From Gentiana macrophylla (taxonomy: Eukaryota > Streptophyta > Magnoliopsida > Gentianales > Gentianaceae), in assembly GCA_026214975.1 (NCBI GenBank), contig JAOBSW010000055.1:59804-123803 (forward strand): DNA of 64,000 bases, read 5' to 3'. Made by a program: the position numbers and the translations under genes. The notes below the pieces were generated by a model. That model ran no database searches. It was not told where the DNA came from and saw nothing but the letters and a program-made list of their open reading frames with translations. Below are positions 35,601-46,477 of the stretch, in pieces; position 1 is the stretch's first letter; every line of letters starts with the position of its first letter.

Positions 35601-36802
35601 ATAGCATCGTTCCTTTGTTTGGTAGGGTTAATCATAGCTGCAAGAATCAAAGCCGGTCAATCCGAGAGTACATCAAATATATAAATAAATGAATAATGAA
35701 GTAACAAAAATCAGAAAGAGTAAATATTTTTACTAGGGGGACTAAGATCGGGATTCCCCCCGTAAGAATCACACCGAGAGGGAAGACATCTCCCTATATG
35801 ACAGTCCCCAATCCAATCTGGATCACAATCGACGGGATGGACATTAACCAAATGAGCTCCTATATCAGTCCTGACTATCCCAGCGGCTTGGAAATATGTC
35901 TCAACAATCTTAAGGAGAAGCCGCCAGTTGAAGGTTCATTTTTTGGTGCTGCGTTTTGCGTTATAGCCCAAAAGTTTATGGAGCTCCTCAATAAACTTTA
36001 CTTCATCATCATCAGGCTTGTCCTCCTTCACATCCTCGGTCTTCTAGGTTGTATTGGCAGCATAGTGTGGAAAGGGCCAACCCACTGACAATTCGACCTG
36101 CATACATCTCTCATTCCACGAATTCACCCGGTTAGGAAGATCGAAGAGCAAATGACACTTGCCCTTTTGGGGAGCGGGCTGTCCGTCGACCCCTTGCCTT
36201 GAGAAAGAGTAAAAGCTTAAAAATCTGGCATGGTGGGCTCCTTAACCAATAGTCTATATATCACGATGAACTCCATAACAACTCTCACTGCCCCTAAAGT
36301 GAGTTCGCAGGACAAAGTATGATATTCCCACAGGAACTCCACAAAAAAGGGTCGAATGGGGGTCGGAGGCCTGCAACGAAATGATCATAATGCAACCACA
36401 AATAATCTTTAGGATCGCGACCACAGATTTGAGTTGTGTTCCGGTCCTCTTCCTTCTCAAACCAAGTGAATCTATAGTCCGGCGACACGTCGTAAACCGC
36501 CAATGAGGTCATGTGATCCTGATTATCCTTGAATTTTTGCCTTTAACACTCGACCTCCTTATCGAAGGCTTTATTTTCCGTGAGTTCACGAAGAGCAACC
36601 TCCGAGCGGACTTTTAGGGAGCTTTCTCATTTTCTTTCCCTTTGGCCGTGACCGTGGGTTTCTTGGCAACGACTCTACCATGATCGCTCACCCTAACCCT
36701 CTGAGCGGGTTGACCTGAGTTCGATAAACCTTCGCCATCTCCGTCCCAAGATCCATATCCGCGGGCCACAACATTGCTTTCGGTAGCCGATTCCGAAGAC
36801 AT
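35601..36802 (-). pseudogene. Antisense ORF of Tat-type gypsy element, 5' exons
   Basis: The minus-strand start MSSESATESNV is at 36802, followed by a Ser/Gly/Lys-rich N-terminus. After stops at about 36614 and 36545 comes VSPDYRFTWFEKEEDRN, then a domain with GLRPPFDPFLW, VVMEFIVIYRLLVKEP and WNERCMQVELSVGWPFP spread over several frames down to about 36050. This looks like the 'putative gypsy type transposon' domain of plant elements (Transposase_28-like). An intron with GTAAAA..TTGCAG is plausible at about 35725-35635. The copia insertion at 35600 separates it from its 3' exons at 12428-11184. The copy is decayed. Confidence 0.6.
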
Positions 36803-37610
36803 TCTGAAAGCATAAGGGCGATGTGGATTAATTATTGCCTAGGTTCAGAAGTTGGGCTGAGACTAACGAACAAGTTCAATCTTGACCCCTTGCCCCTTTG
36901 CCCTCTCCAAATTTTTTTTAACCTAAATACTACAGGACGCATGCAAAAGGGATCGTGGGAATAACAGAATGAAGAACAAGGCCAAAGTTTCGAAAGAAAA
37001 ATAACGCCTAAACTCTTGCAAATCAACAGAAAATCATACATGAGAACTATGATAACAAATCTTGTAATAGCAATGGAATGAAGGAAGAATTTTGAGGATT
37101 ACCTGAAAGTTGGAGGAAAATATGGATTTCTTATTGGATAAATGGTTGGAAACCTCGGAACTGCCAGAATCCACCAGAAATTGGTCAGAAACTATATTAA
37201 AACCACCGTCACTCTCTTACTTTTCACCGGAGAATGCAAGGAAAACGCCGTAAACCACTTGCCTTTACCGGAGTTTTCTACTGGGAAAGAAACAATTTTC
37301 ATAAAAGTGTGCAAATAAGGATACAGGCCTCCATATATAGGCAAGATAGAGAGAGCGGGAAAACAATTCGTCGCGTCTGAAAATTTCAAAATTCAAACGT
37401 TATTATGAAACGCAAGGTAATTGAAGCATCACCAACCAATCAGAAACCGTCGCTCATCACGTCAACCATCACATCCTTTACAGACCCGAGGTTACGCCTC
37501 CCCTAAGAGGCCACAGTCAATTTGGTTGGCCACAGACATAAGCATGTTCGCTCCATAGCACAACACCTCACACCGGATCTCACGGATTCGATTGTAAACC
37601 CGGCGATATC
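36803..37610 (-). promoter_or_regulatory. 5' region of the antisense ORF with TATA box
   Basis: No ORF of note. On the minus strand a TATA box (CCTATATATGGAGG) lies at about 37343-37330, some 530 bases before the ATG at 36802. The antisense ORF may therefore have had its own promoter inside the element. The remainder is untranslated DNA up to the solo LTR. The last five bases ATATC are the solo LTR's target duplication. Confidence 0.4.
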
Positions 37611-38872
37611 TGTTGAAATAGTGTCCTAAACCCAATCGGGTAGGACCGGATCCGACCGGGTCGGATCATTTCTACTATTTCTTTGTGCTTATACATATAT
37701 TAAATGGTTTTTCTGTTGTCATATATACGTTCTTTTAAAGAACCAATTGTGAATTGTTACATGATAACGTCCTTAGTATTAAACTGTGATAGATAAACCA
37801 TGATAGGCGATTATGGTTGATGAGATCTCTAATCACTTTAATAAGTTTGATACTTAAATGTCTATAGGCTGATGTACTGTTAAACAGGGCATTGATGCTA
37901 CAAACATGCTAGCACGTATTAGATGTCATCTGTCTTTAGGGCAGGGATAGATCTCATCTATCGAAGTGTAGAGACACTTGGGCTGTATGTGGACGTGTAT
38001 TAGAGAATGCGTACGTTAGATTGACCCACTTACACGGTTAAGTGTCACACTATGTGGCGGTTGTGTAACTATCCTTAGGACCGGAATCTACATGGTATCA
38101 CGGTGTGGATTGTCATGCTTTGACACTATTGAGGTTTCCCCTAGCCACGGGGCGATCATGCGGTAGTGATTGGGTGTGATACTGAATCATGCGGAGTATA
38201 CATGTTTGGTCTTCTGGAAATCACGTACCCTATCAGTAGGGGTGAATATCCGAAAGGGCCTTCTTATAAGGAATGTCTCACTCTCGTGAATCTTTGCAAA
38301 GTGGAAATAAATGAGTTATTTCGAGAGAGCATGATATCCAGATTATAAGATACGGTCGTTAATGTTTGACACTCAACAAACGACCGTATGGATATTATTA
38401 TAACGATAGGATTGTAAGTTACACGGTAACTGTTTCACATGAAAGGTAGTAGTCATTGCATTTGACTCTTCCGATAATTGGGGGTCACGGTGTGTTGCTA
38501 GACACTATCCCGTGATCGTTAGGCATGAAGGCATTTTCGTAATTTGCACTTTGTGTCTACGGCCAACATATTCGGAAGTCTATCGGGTCACACACAGATG
38601 AACATCTAGCCGGATTAAAATATGGTTATAGATGATAACCAAATAAGGAAAGTTTATCTCGAGACTATAAAGGTTATAGTGGTAAATTAATATGGTGGTA
38701 TTTATTTATTATGAATAAATATAATACAAGATATTAATTATGTTGATTAATTAAATATACACATAATGTATGTGTGCCGAAAATATATATATATATTGAT
38801 ACACATGTATTTTGTAAATTAATTAATCATAATATTATATTAATTGATTAAGCACGCCTTGTGTATGCATAT

Positions 38873-38932
<60 letters not shown>

Positions 38933-39599
38933 ATATATGTATAAGGCCCCACTTTCCAAGTACATTAGATATATTTGGATCGTGCGCATTGATTAATAAA
39001 ATAAATAGTATTGTCATATATTAATAGTAGATATTAATGACTATGGATTTGCACACATGTGTAAATAGATTTATGGTTTTAAGATATATATATTCAATAT
39101 AAGATATTGACAATATATTGGAATATTTAATATAAGATATTGAATATTAATGAGATAAACCAATCAATTATATTTTCCTTATTTTACTAGTAAAAGGTTT
39201 TCTTCCTCTCTACTCTACATTGGGGCGCCACATCCATTATAAATAGGAGGTGGGTGTCAAGCTATTTTGTACATCACAACTCCAAGAGTTAATAGCTCTT
39301 GTGAAAAATAGAGAGATTTTTGAGAGAGAGGAAAGGCCGGTCTAGCAGCCGGATTTTTCTAGTAGCAATCCAATGGTGGATTCCGGCGGGTTGTTCGTGT
39401 GGACTACCAGTAGAGGCCAAACACTTGGGCGGCTCTATGCAGAACTACTCTCCTTAGACGGTCAAAGCATGATTTTTTAGTTCAAGCAAGGTAACCACCG
39501 TCTTTAGCTTATTTGTTTATTGCTTAAACGAAGTCGATATTGGGTCGATAGGAAATAAATTTTTGAATTCCGCTGCGTTCCCATGTAGATTTCCTAACA
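37611..39599 (+). repeat. Solo copia LTR, same family as the long copia
   Basis: It starts TGTTGAAATAGTGTCC and ends TTCCTAACA. It shares the layout of the LTRs at 12429 and 33748 and is clearly diverged from both. ATATC flanks it on both sides (37606-37610 and 39600-39604), so it is a recombination product of a full insertion. A TATA box (TTATAAATAGGAGG) is at about 39236-39249. It contains an AC/AT microsatellite. Confidence 0.9.
38873..38931. repeat. (AC)n(AT)n microsatellite
   Basis: A run of about 10 AC units followed by about 20 AT units inside the solo LTR. It is not present in the two other LTRs of the family in this window, so it expanded after divergence. Confidence 0.9.
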
Positions 39600-39604
39600 A
39601 TATC

Positions 39605-40250
39605 TAAGGTTAGCAACAAACTCCTCTCGCTGAAACTATCGGGTCGCAACATTCTAAAACAGCCAGCAAACTCTACTCCCTGTCTCGCCCTTCTCCGGAA
39701 GAAATAGACAAGACACGGAGTAGGGGGCCATTGATATACCGAACACGCAAATGGTCTAACAGATCCGGGATCTGCCCCGAGCAGAGGTCACATCACAACA
39801 TCTGAACAGCTACATCTTCAACCCGCTTGATACCAAGTCAGGAATAAGCTACCAGCTGTTGGCATTATCCATACCCGTAAATGGCTCACGGGCCAAGATC
39901 AAATCTTGACAGCCCGGGGTCCATCTACATAAGCCTCCTCACAGATCAAGACAAGCCGGACTCAATTCATACATAACTACAAATCAGCTCGACTAACGAT
40001 CTAAAGCCGCATGTGGACCCGCACCCAGCATAGCCGGCTCCAGGATTAATCACCACAGATGGGGCCGAAATTATCATGATTATGCTTAATTGTAATTAAC
40101 TAGGTCCTATTGAGATAAGCTTAATCACGATTAGTCCGTCGTCTATAAATAGGAGAAACGTGTAAATCATAATTCATTCGCATATTAATATAAGCAGGCC
40201 AAGCCCTGCCAATTTGTCGACTCTGTACCCACATTTATATCATCGTGAAC
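39605..40250 (+). repeat. 3' end of Tat-type gypsy element: polypurine tract and LTR
   Basis: A purine tract (CGGAGTAGGGGG, 39716-39727) is followed by TGATATACCG at 39732, the likely LTR start on the plus strand. A TATA box GTCTATAAATAGGAG is at about 40141-40155. The right end cannot be fixed. I place it near 40250, before a minus-strand protease fragment of another element. With the antisense ORF to its left, this matches the known arrangement of some Tat-group elements (pol, antisense extra ORF, polypurine tract, LTR). Confidence 0.5.
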
Positions 40251-40301
40251 CCGTCGTCAGAGTCTCATATTTTTCATAAACACCACCATAAACACCACCA
40301 C

Positions 40302-41000
40302 TTAAGCCAGAGAAATCAACAAATAATAGCTAGATATCCACACACTTCCGTTACATACGGTGATATTTCCAAAAATATCAACTTGCAATGTTTCGAACTC
40401 TACTTTTACAGGAATGAGCTCTATGGCCATGTTCATCTGACTTGACCCCGTTGAAACTCTCTTTGCTTGCTCGATGCGGGCCTTTTGCTTTATTGATTGT
40501 CTCGGATATCCGCTATCGATATATTGTAACATTTTTGGGGACGGTGAGTGTTGCCCCAACCACGTGATTCAGGATAGAGATAACCATCTGGAATTGTCTT
40601 ACGGCTGGGATCCTCAAAATCATGTTGTAATTGGAGTGAAGATCGACCACAAGAAAGTTTACCTTTTTGGTCATGTATGGTTCATCATCACCCATTCTGA
40701 CGTCGACCTCGATGGCACCCTTAACTTGAACTCTGTCATTGGTGAAACCTTCAAGAGTGCCATGATACGGCATGAGGTGTGAATCACAGAAGCCGAGCTG
40801 CTTGAAACATAAGATATCCCGGCAGGATCCCGTGTCGACCGAACTCCGATGTACCAGAAATTCGTTGACCGAAGCGAACATGAAAATTGCCAATTGGCAC
40901 ATCAAAAGCATCTAGGATAGTTACAAGCTCGCTATGGGTGAACGAGATCGGTTGCCCGCACCTGCACAGGACGATTGGCTTATCGAAGCTCTTATTCAAG
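40302..41000 (-). pseudogene. Tat-type gypsy protease fragment
   Basis: Minus-strand pieces encode a retropepsin in three frames. The upstream phrase PISFTHSELVTILDAFDVP (about 40950-40890) is followed by SSVDTGSCRDILCFKQLGF with the catalytic Asp-Thr-Gly (about 40855-40795). FLVVDLHSNYNMILRIPAVRQF (about 40660-40590) then corresponds to the ILGRP region with Gly replaced. A short stretch before RT follows. It is an isolated fragment oriented against the Tat LTR to its left, so it comes from a different insertion. Confidence 0.75.
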
Positions 41001-41309
41001 GAGTAGATATGATCCTTGAGCTTGTTGTTTCTGGGAGGTTGCTCAGTTATAACATTAATCTCCCTCCTGTGTTGACGAACTGTGGGATTGCCTCTAGGAG
41101 CACTATCCCCCTCCTGCTTGAATCGATAAAAAAATGATTTTGTTGCTCATTTTTACTGATCGAGGAAACAAATGATTTACTAGATCTATTTTATATTCAA
41201 AATTTTTTGAGGGGCCACCGAGTCAATGCTAGGGCTATCGAGTCAGCGCCAACCTCTAGTCTGATCAGGTCGGATTTGGTTTTCGGGTCAGTAAACCGGG
41301 TATATATCA

Positions 41310-42370
41310 TTTCCAACATGCGGTATCAGAGCTTATGTTGATATAAATACGAATTTATGGTTGATATTATGACTATAAAAATTTAAAGAGTGGGATTAGC
41401 TTTGAACCGTAGATTTAAAGTGTTATATCTTGAATACTTAGTGTAGATTTTGAATGTTGTGGTGAATGGATCAATGTGATTGATATATTATGGATTGGTG
41501 ATTTTCCCCTTAGATTTGATGTATATGATCTTTATATTTTGATGTAATTAATAGGTTGTAATTAATTATATCATTGCTTTCATAGATCTAGTTTATTAGA
41601 TAAGTTGTATCTAGGATAGATCTTGCAATTGCTTTTGAGATCCATGTTGATCATCATTCTGCCCCCAATGTTGTGCAACCTGAAGTCAATGTTGATGATC
41701 CTGCACCATCAAATCTTAAATCAAAACATCAAGATGATGAAGAAACTAGACAAATGGTACATGAGACAAAGTGGTACATCAGTCAGCCCAAAGATTTAAT
41801 CATTGATATTAGGACAATAGAGTCCTCCATCACACCAGAACATCATGATCTTCATGCATTGGTATCCATCATAAGATACATATTGGATCCTTGCAATGAT
41901 AGTAGAATTGAATCAATTCACAAGATATGATATGTAGGAACGGGTGTCTCTACCCAAAGATAAGAATACAATTGTTACAAGATGGGCAGTGTACGTAAAC
42001 AAAATGAATGAAAATGGAGAGATCATAAGAAACAAGACCAAACTGGTTGCTTAAGGTTACAAACAACATGAGGGAAGTGACTTTGATGAATCCTATGCTC
42101 ATGTGGAAATACTTGAGGCAATCAAACTGCTAATCTCCATTGTAATCTTGTGTGACTTCAAGCTGTTTTAAATGGATATAATGTCTGGTTTTCTCAATGG
42201 ATTGATCACAAGGGATGTGTATGTGAAACAACCTCCAGGTTTTGAAGATAAATCACATCCAGATCATGTATACAAGTTAAAGTAGTCTCTATACGGTATG
42301 AGACAGGAACCCATAGCATGGTATGATAGGTTAACTTCTTATCTTTTGTTAAAAGGTTTGTAAGAGACAA
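41310..42370 (+). pseudogene. Ancient Ty1/copia fragment
   Basis: A copia primer site (GCGGTATCAGAGCTTATG, 41318-41335) follows an LTR-like end TTTCCAACA. An untranslated stretch and a linker ORF (41673-41930) precede an RT remnant at 41975-42360 with GYKQHEGSDFDESYA, GFLNGLITRDVYVKQPPGFED and SLYGMRQEP. Two stops interrupt it. It ends abruptly near 42370. No second LTR is recognisable. Confidence 0.75.
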
Positions 42371-43450
42371 TGTAGATACTACATTGTTCCTACAAAATGA
42401 AAAACAAGATTTCTTAGTCTAAGTTGTTGATGTTTGGCTTGGGATTGCATTGTGGATAATCTATTGTAACACCATTGTTATCTCGAATAAAAGAATTATA
42501 TTGCAAGGAGGTTTACAAATCCGGCCTTCACAAGTGCAGTGCAACGGATTGATTCGCAATATGGGTGTTTTATACCGAATTTGTTGGAACTTGTCTAAAT
42601 TGCGGAGTTCACTACTTTATGCAAATTACGCTTTGTCTCGAATGCTTTTGATTGTTACTCATCTTATAAATTGTATGAATCAAGCATTTGCAAGTTACAT
42701 TACATCAAGAAGTTCATCGAACTTAGCAATCTCGCAAAACATATCAATCTAGCACGGTGCGCAATCTTTGACCTAATTGGGTTGATCTTGATTCTCATTC
42801 TTTGAGGATTAAAACATTTGAACTCGAATCTTGTTTGAGAAAAGTCTTAAATCCTAAGTGTTTGGTAAAGATCAATTCACCTCCCTTCCGGTTCATTTAG
42901 AACCCTAATTGATCCTATCATAATTTACACATTGGTTTTCCAAAACCCATTGATTCCAAGTGCTTTCGACATCCATGACCCATGATCAATAACTTTTTTC
43001 TTTGATATATTCAAGGGTACAATTATTATTTTTAATGATTTTAGACATTAGGAAAAAATAATTAATGAACACCAAATTTATTTTTACATAAGCGTCCGTA
43101 AAGCAAAACAGTAACTGTTGGATTCATCACTGGTAGAGTTTCGATTCGACAACATGTTATAATAAGCAAAGAAAAATTAGAGAGAACAAGTTCTGAAGTG
43201 TGAACACAACAATGCGATTGAACTAATAACGTGTTATAACAGACAAAAAGTAAAGAGAGAATATTACAGTGTGAACGCAATAATGTAATTAAGTAAAAAA
43301 ATTGTATAAATCAATCAGAATCATCAACAATCCATAAACATTACTTTTTTTCCACAAACGAAAGCTAATTGAAAGCCGGAGTAACGCCGGAAGTACAACC
43401 AGAAAGAGCCACCACCCGGTGGACTAAAACAAAAACAGAACCTACCAAAC
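42371..43450. other. No gene recognised
   Basis: AT-rich DNA without a credible ORF. A pair of related blocks with GTGTGAACRCAAYAATG..GTTATAA lies at about 43145-43225 and 43235-43290. I see no element ends. Confidence 0.4.
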
Positions 43451-43454
43451 TAGA

Positions 43455-43614
43455 CTCACAAAAACTACCATCGAGGTAAAGCCAAACAAAGAATCACTTG
43501 GGTCGTGTTGAGCAGAAGTGAAAAAAGTCATCATACATCAGAGAAAAAAGTTTCTCAGACAAGGAATCCCATAGCAATCCATTGTTCAGCAACAATACAA
43601 CAACACAAAACAAG
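43455..43614. repeat. Direct repeat, copy 1
   Basis: About 160 bases (AAAACTACCATCGAGGTAAAG ... AACACAAAACAA) recur at about 44630-44775 with roughly 85-90% identity by eye. The Stowaway MITE follows immediately. Confidence 0.75.
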
Positions 43615-43616
43615 TA

Positions 43617-43891
43617 CTCCCTCCGTCCCATTTTATTTGTCCACGTTTCCTTTTTGGTGTGTCCCAAAATAAGTGTTCACTTTGTGCATTTATTGTTAAA
43701 TTTCTTCAAATGCTCTTCCATTTTTACAATATTTACAATAAAATGTGTATAGAATTAAAGGCTTCAACAACTACTTAAAGGACATAAATTTGAAAATATT
43801 AGACCATTTAATGAAATTCAAAGCATTAACTACACTTTTCTTAATCCGTGTGAAAAGTCAAACGGGACAAAAAAAAATGGGATGGAGGGAG
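43617..43891. mobile_element. Stowaway-type MITE
   Basis: 275 bases with terminal inverted repeats CTCCCTCCGTCCCATTTT / AAAATGGGATGGAGGGAG and a TA duplication at both ends. There is no coding capacity. Termini and TA target site are those of Tc1/mariner-derived Stowaway MITEs. Confidence 0.9.
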
Positions 43892-43895
43892 TAAT

Positions 43896-44365
43896 ATTTA
43901 TTCAATAGGTAATATTTATGGTTTTCTTCTATGGAATAAAACTTGTTAGAAAACAAGGGAATATTTATGGATTAAAAACACTCTCTCTCAAAAAAAAACC
44001 TCTAACTTCTCTCTAACCTTCCTCCCTTGCTGCTCATCCCTCTCTGGCGCCGGCCGCCGGGAGGCGTTGGTGCTGGATGTTCCCTTTTCGTTTTCTTTTC
44101 TGCTTCTCGTTTTACTCATTTTCTAGTCTCGTTGTTCGTTCCCTTTTCTCCCTTCCCATCTTTTTGGGTAAGCATATCTGCGCTTTGCAGGCTTCATTTT
44201 GATGGGATTTTGGTCGTCGGAGATGGATGCTGCCATTTCTTTTTCTGGTTGTGGTGGAGAAGAGGGGATTTGGCTAGGTGATGTTTTTCTCTATTCGATG
44301 GGAGTCTAAAGGTCGGTTCCTTCTACTCGCCAAGTTAAATAATAAATAAAAAACTTTCAGATGGT
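43896..44365. repeat. Large inverted repeat, left arm
   Basis: It is complementary to about 45168-45660 over several hundred bases, for example AGGCTTCATTTTGATGGGAT (44190) against the reverse complement at about 45320. The arm is rich in C/T and has a GGCGCCGGCCGCCGG block at 44046-44060 that the other arm lacks. The outer end TTATTCAATAGGTAATATTT is also inverted on the right. The arms lie 0.8 kb apart. Confidence 0.75.
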
Positions 44366-44610
44366 CTTTCGAGCTTAATCCGTACACCAACTCGAAAGGA
44401 GTATAACGAGTAGCAGAATGTTTACAACAGTTATATGCAAACTCCACAAAAGGCAAGCAAGTTTCCCAAATTTTCAGATTCTTATTAATAACACAACGCA
44501 ACAATTGACTCAAAACTCGATTAACCACCTCAGTTTGACCATCAGTTTGGGGGTGATACACAGTAGAGTACAAAATTTTAGTTCCCAAACGCATCCACAA
44601 CACACGCCAA
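44330..44610 (-). pseudogene. Gypsy integrase fragment between inverted arms
   Basis: The minus strand encodes [21 protein letters not shown], the integrase core motif with the catalytic Glu. [17 protein letters not shown] and a TPFELVYGL phrase follow. Sequence type is that of chromovirus-like gypsy elements. Only this C-terminal piece is present. It lies inside the large inverted repeat, which suggests that foreign DNA was picked up or inserted there. Confidence 0.8.
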
Positions 44611-44626
44611 AAGTGGCTAATAAACT

Positions 44627-45167
44627 TATAAAAACTACCACCGAGACAATGCCAAACAAAGAACCACTTGGGTCGTGCTGAGCATAAGTGAAAAATTCAT
44701 CAAACATCAGAGATAAAATTTGCTCAGATAGGGATTCCCATATCAATCCATTGTTCAGCAACAATACAACACAAAACAAATTACAAAAACGAAATCCTGC
44801 AAAACGAATTTCTTCCAAGGGAGTCGCCGGCGGAAGTTGCTGCTCCACCACCATGCCACCGAGAGCCGCCACCGGAATAGAGATAGCCCGTAAGATAAGC
44901 ATAATTCTCCACACATAAAGCAACATACGGATGGAAACGAAGGATAAACGGAAAACGGCAAACAAAATGCCGGTGATACCAAGCTAACTCGTCAGCCACA
45001 CCCCAGATCGATACAGGACGACAAAGATCTAGCCACCACCTCCTCATGCAAGCACCATAGCTAGTAGAGAAAGGTAAGGAATGGGCTAATTCTCCCGATG
45101 AGGTGGAGTCGAAGCCTTCAAACCGCCCCAAAACCGGAAGAACGCAGATCAAGAAAAAGTCCATCTG
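44627..45167. repeat. Direct repeat copy 2 and inner unique segment
   Basis: 44630-44775 repeats 43455-43614. The rest (44776-45167) is GC-richer than its surroundings and open on the minus strand in more than one frame. I cannot match it to a known protein. It may be a captured gene fragment. Confidence 0.5.
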
Positions 45168-45660
45168 AAAAGATTTTTTTTTTATTATTTAAACTGCGAG
45201 TAGAAGGAACCGACCTTTAGACTCCCATCGAACAGAGAAAAAAAAACACTTATCCAAAGCCCCTCTTCCGCCACAACCGGAAAAGGAAACGGCGGCATCC
45301 ATCTCCGACGACCAAAATCCTATCAAAATAAAGCATGCAAAGAGCAGATATGCTTACCCAAAAAGATGGGAAGGGAGAAAAGGCAACAAACTACAAGACT
45401 AGGAAAGAAGAAAAACGAGAAGCGGAAAAGAAAACGAAAAGGGAACATCCGGCGGAGAGGGATGAGCAGCAAGGGAGGAAGGTTTTTTTTTGTTGCCCCT
45501 AACGGGGTTCGAACACTGGTCTCCATACAAGGTTATAGTTTAACTCACCACTAGACCGATGCATCTTATACATGGAGGAAGGTTTTAGGTTAGAAAGAAG
45601 TTAGAGGTTTTTTATTTGAGAGAGTGTGTTTTCAATCCATAAATATTACCTATTGAATAA
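45168..45660. repeat. Large inverted repeat, right arm
   Basis: This is the reverse complement of the left arm (43896-44365), interrupted by a SINE at 45487-45573. The outer end reads AAATATTACCTATTGAATA. The arm lacks a duplicated piece of about 60 bases found in the left arm at about 43918-43972. Confidence 0.75.
45487..45573 (-). mobile_element. tRNA-derived SINE
   Basis: An 87-base insertion is flanked by a perfect 13-base duplication GGAGGAAGGTTTT (45474-45486 and 45574-45586); the other arm shows the empty site. On the minus strand it has an A-box-like CTAGTGGTGAGTT and a B box GTTCGAACCCC, as in a tRNA-derived Pol III promoter, and ends in an A-run. It cannot fold as a full tRNA. A short SINE is the best reading. 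Confidence 0.8.
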
Positions 45661-46470
45661 AAAATCTACATAAATCAAGCACAATAATAGATTATCCACA
45701 AATATTATATTTTACATTATAACAATGGCATTTGATGAAGAAAAACAAGTAAACGAATTAATTCAAAATTGTCCGGACTTATTAAAAGAAAGTGTTATTT
45801 GCTTATAAAGACATGTTTTGAGACTTATTTAAACACTTAGGACATAGTCAAAAGATCATTAGTTATAATGACAAAATAAGACTTCTTAGACAAAAATAAC
45901 CCTATTGGATAGCGATGCTTCTTCTTTCTGCGGAAAAAAAACCACTTTCATTATAAATCTGATACTTAGAGCTTTCTTCTCTAAGCATTTTACCAAATTC
46001 TGAATTGATCTTTTACGATCGATCAATGGCGGAATAATCCTTTTGTATTAAGAGACAGATAATCGAGATCCGTCGACAAGAAGAAGAACATGAAAAAGAA
46101 TAACATCATCAATCGATCCAATTCACACGATCATTGCTTTCTCTGATGCTCCAACCGAAGCTCCGGCGTCGACATCAATTTCTCTTATGGGTTTACTTTC
46201 ATGCTAATTTTCGATAATAACCGAAGATTTGGTGTCATATGATTTTCTGCTAGTTCGATTTTGATTTGATTTTTTTATTGTTTCGGTCCGTTTAGTGAAT
46301 ATATTACTTTGCAAGGTGACTCGCTTTTTGCTTATTTGCCGAGTAATTTCTTTCATTATCCAGGTTTTCTTTCAGATTTAATCTTGACTTTTGATTCATG
46401 TTATTTTTAAACTCCTTCATATTTCGTCTTGAATACATCATCAACTAACTGTTCGTAAAAAGTTCTCAAA
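45661..46470. other. No gene recognised
   Basis: AT-rich DNA. It may contain the former upstream region of the LRR pseudogene, but I see no clear promoter or exon. Confidence 0.35.
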
Positions 46471-46477
46471 GAAAGAA

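Noticed and set aside
44781..45164. Minus-strand ORF of 127 codons
   Set aside because: It has no recognisable domain, overlaps other equally long frames, and lies inside the inverted repeat; I list the region only as possible captured DNA.
45487..45573. tRNA gene on the minus strand
   Set aside because: Only the two internal promoter boxes fit; the acceptor and anticodon stems are not formed, and the A tail and 13-base duplication indicate a retroposed SINE.
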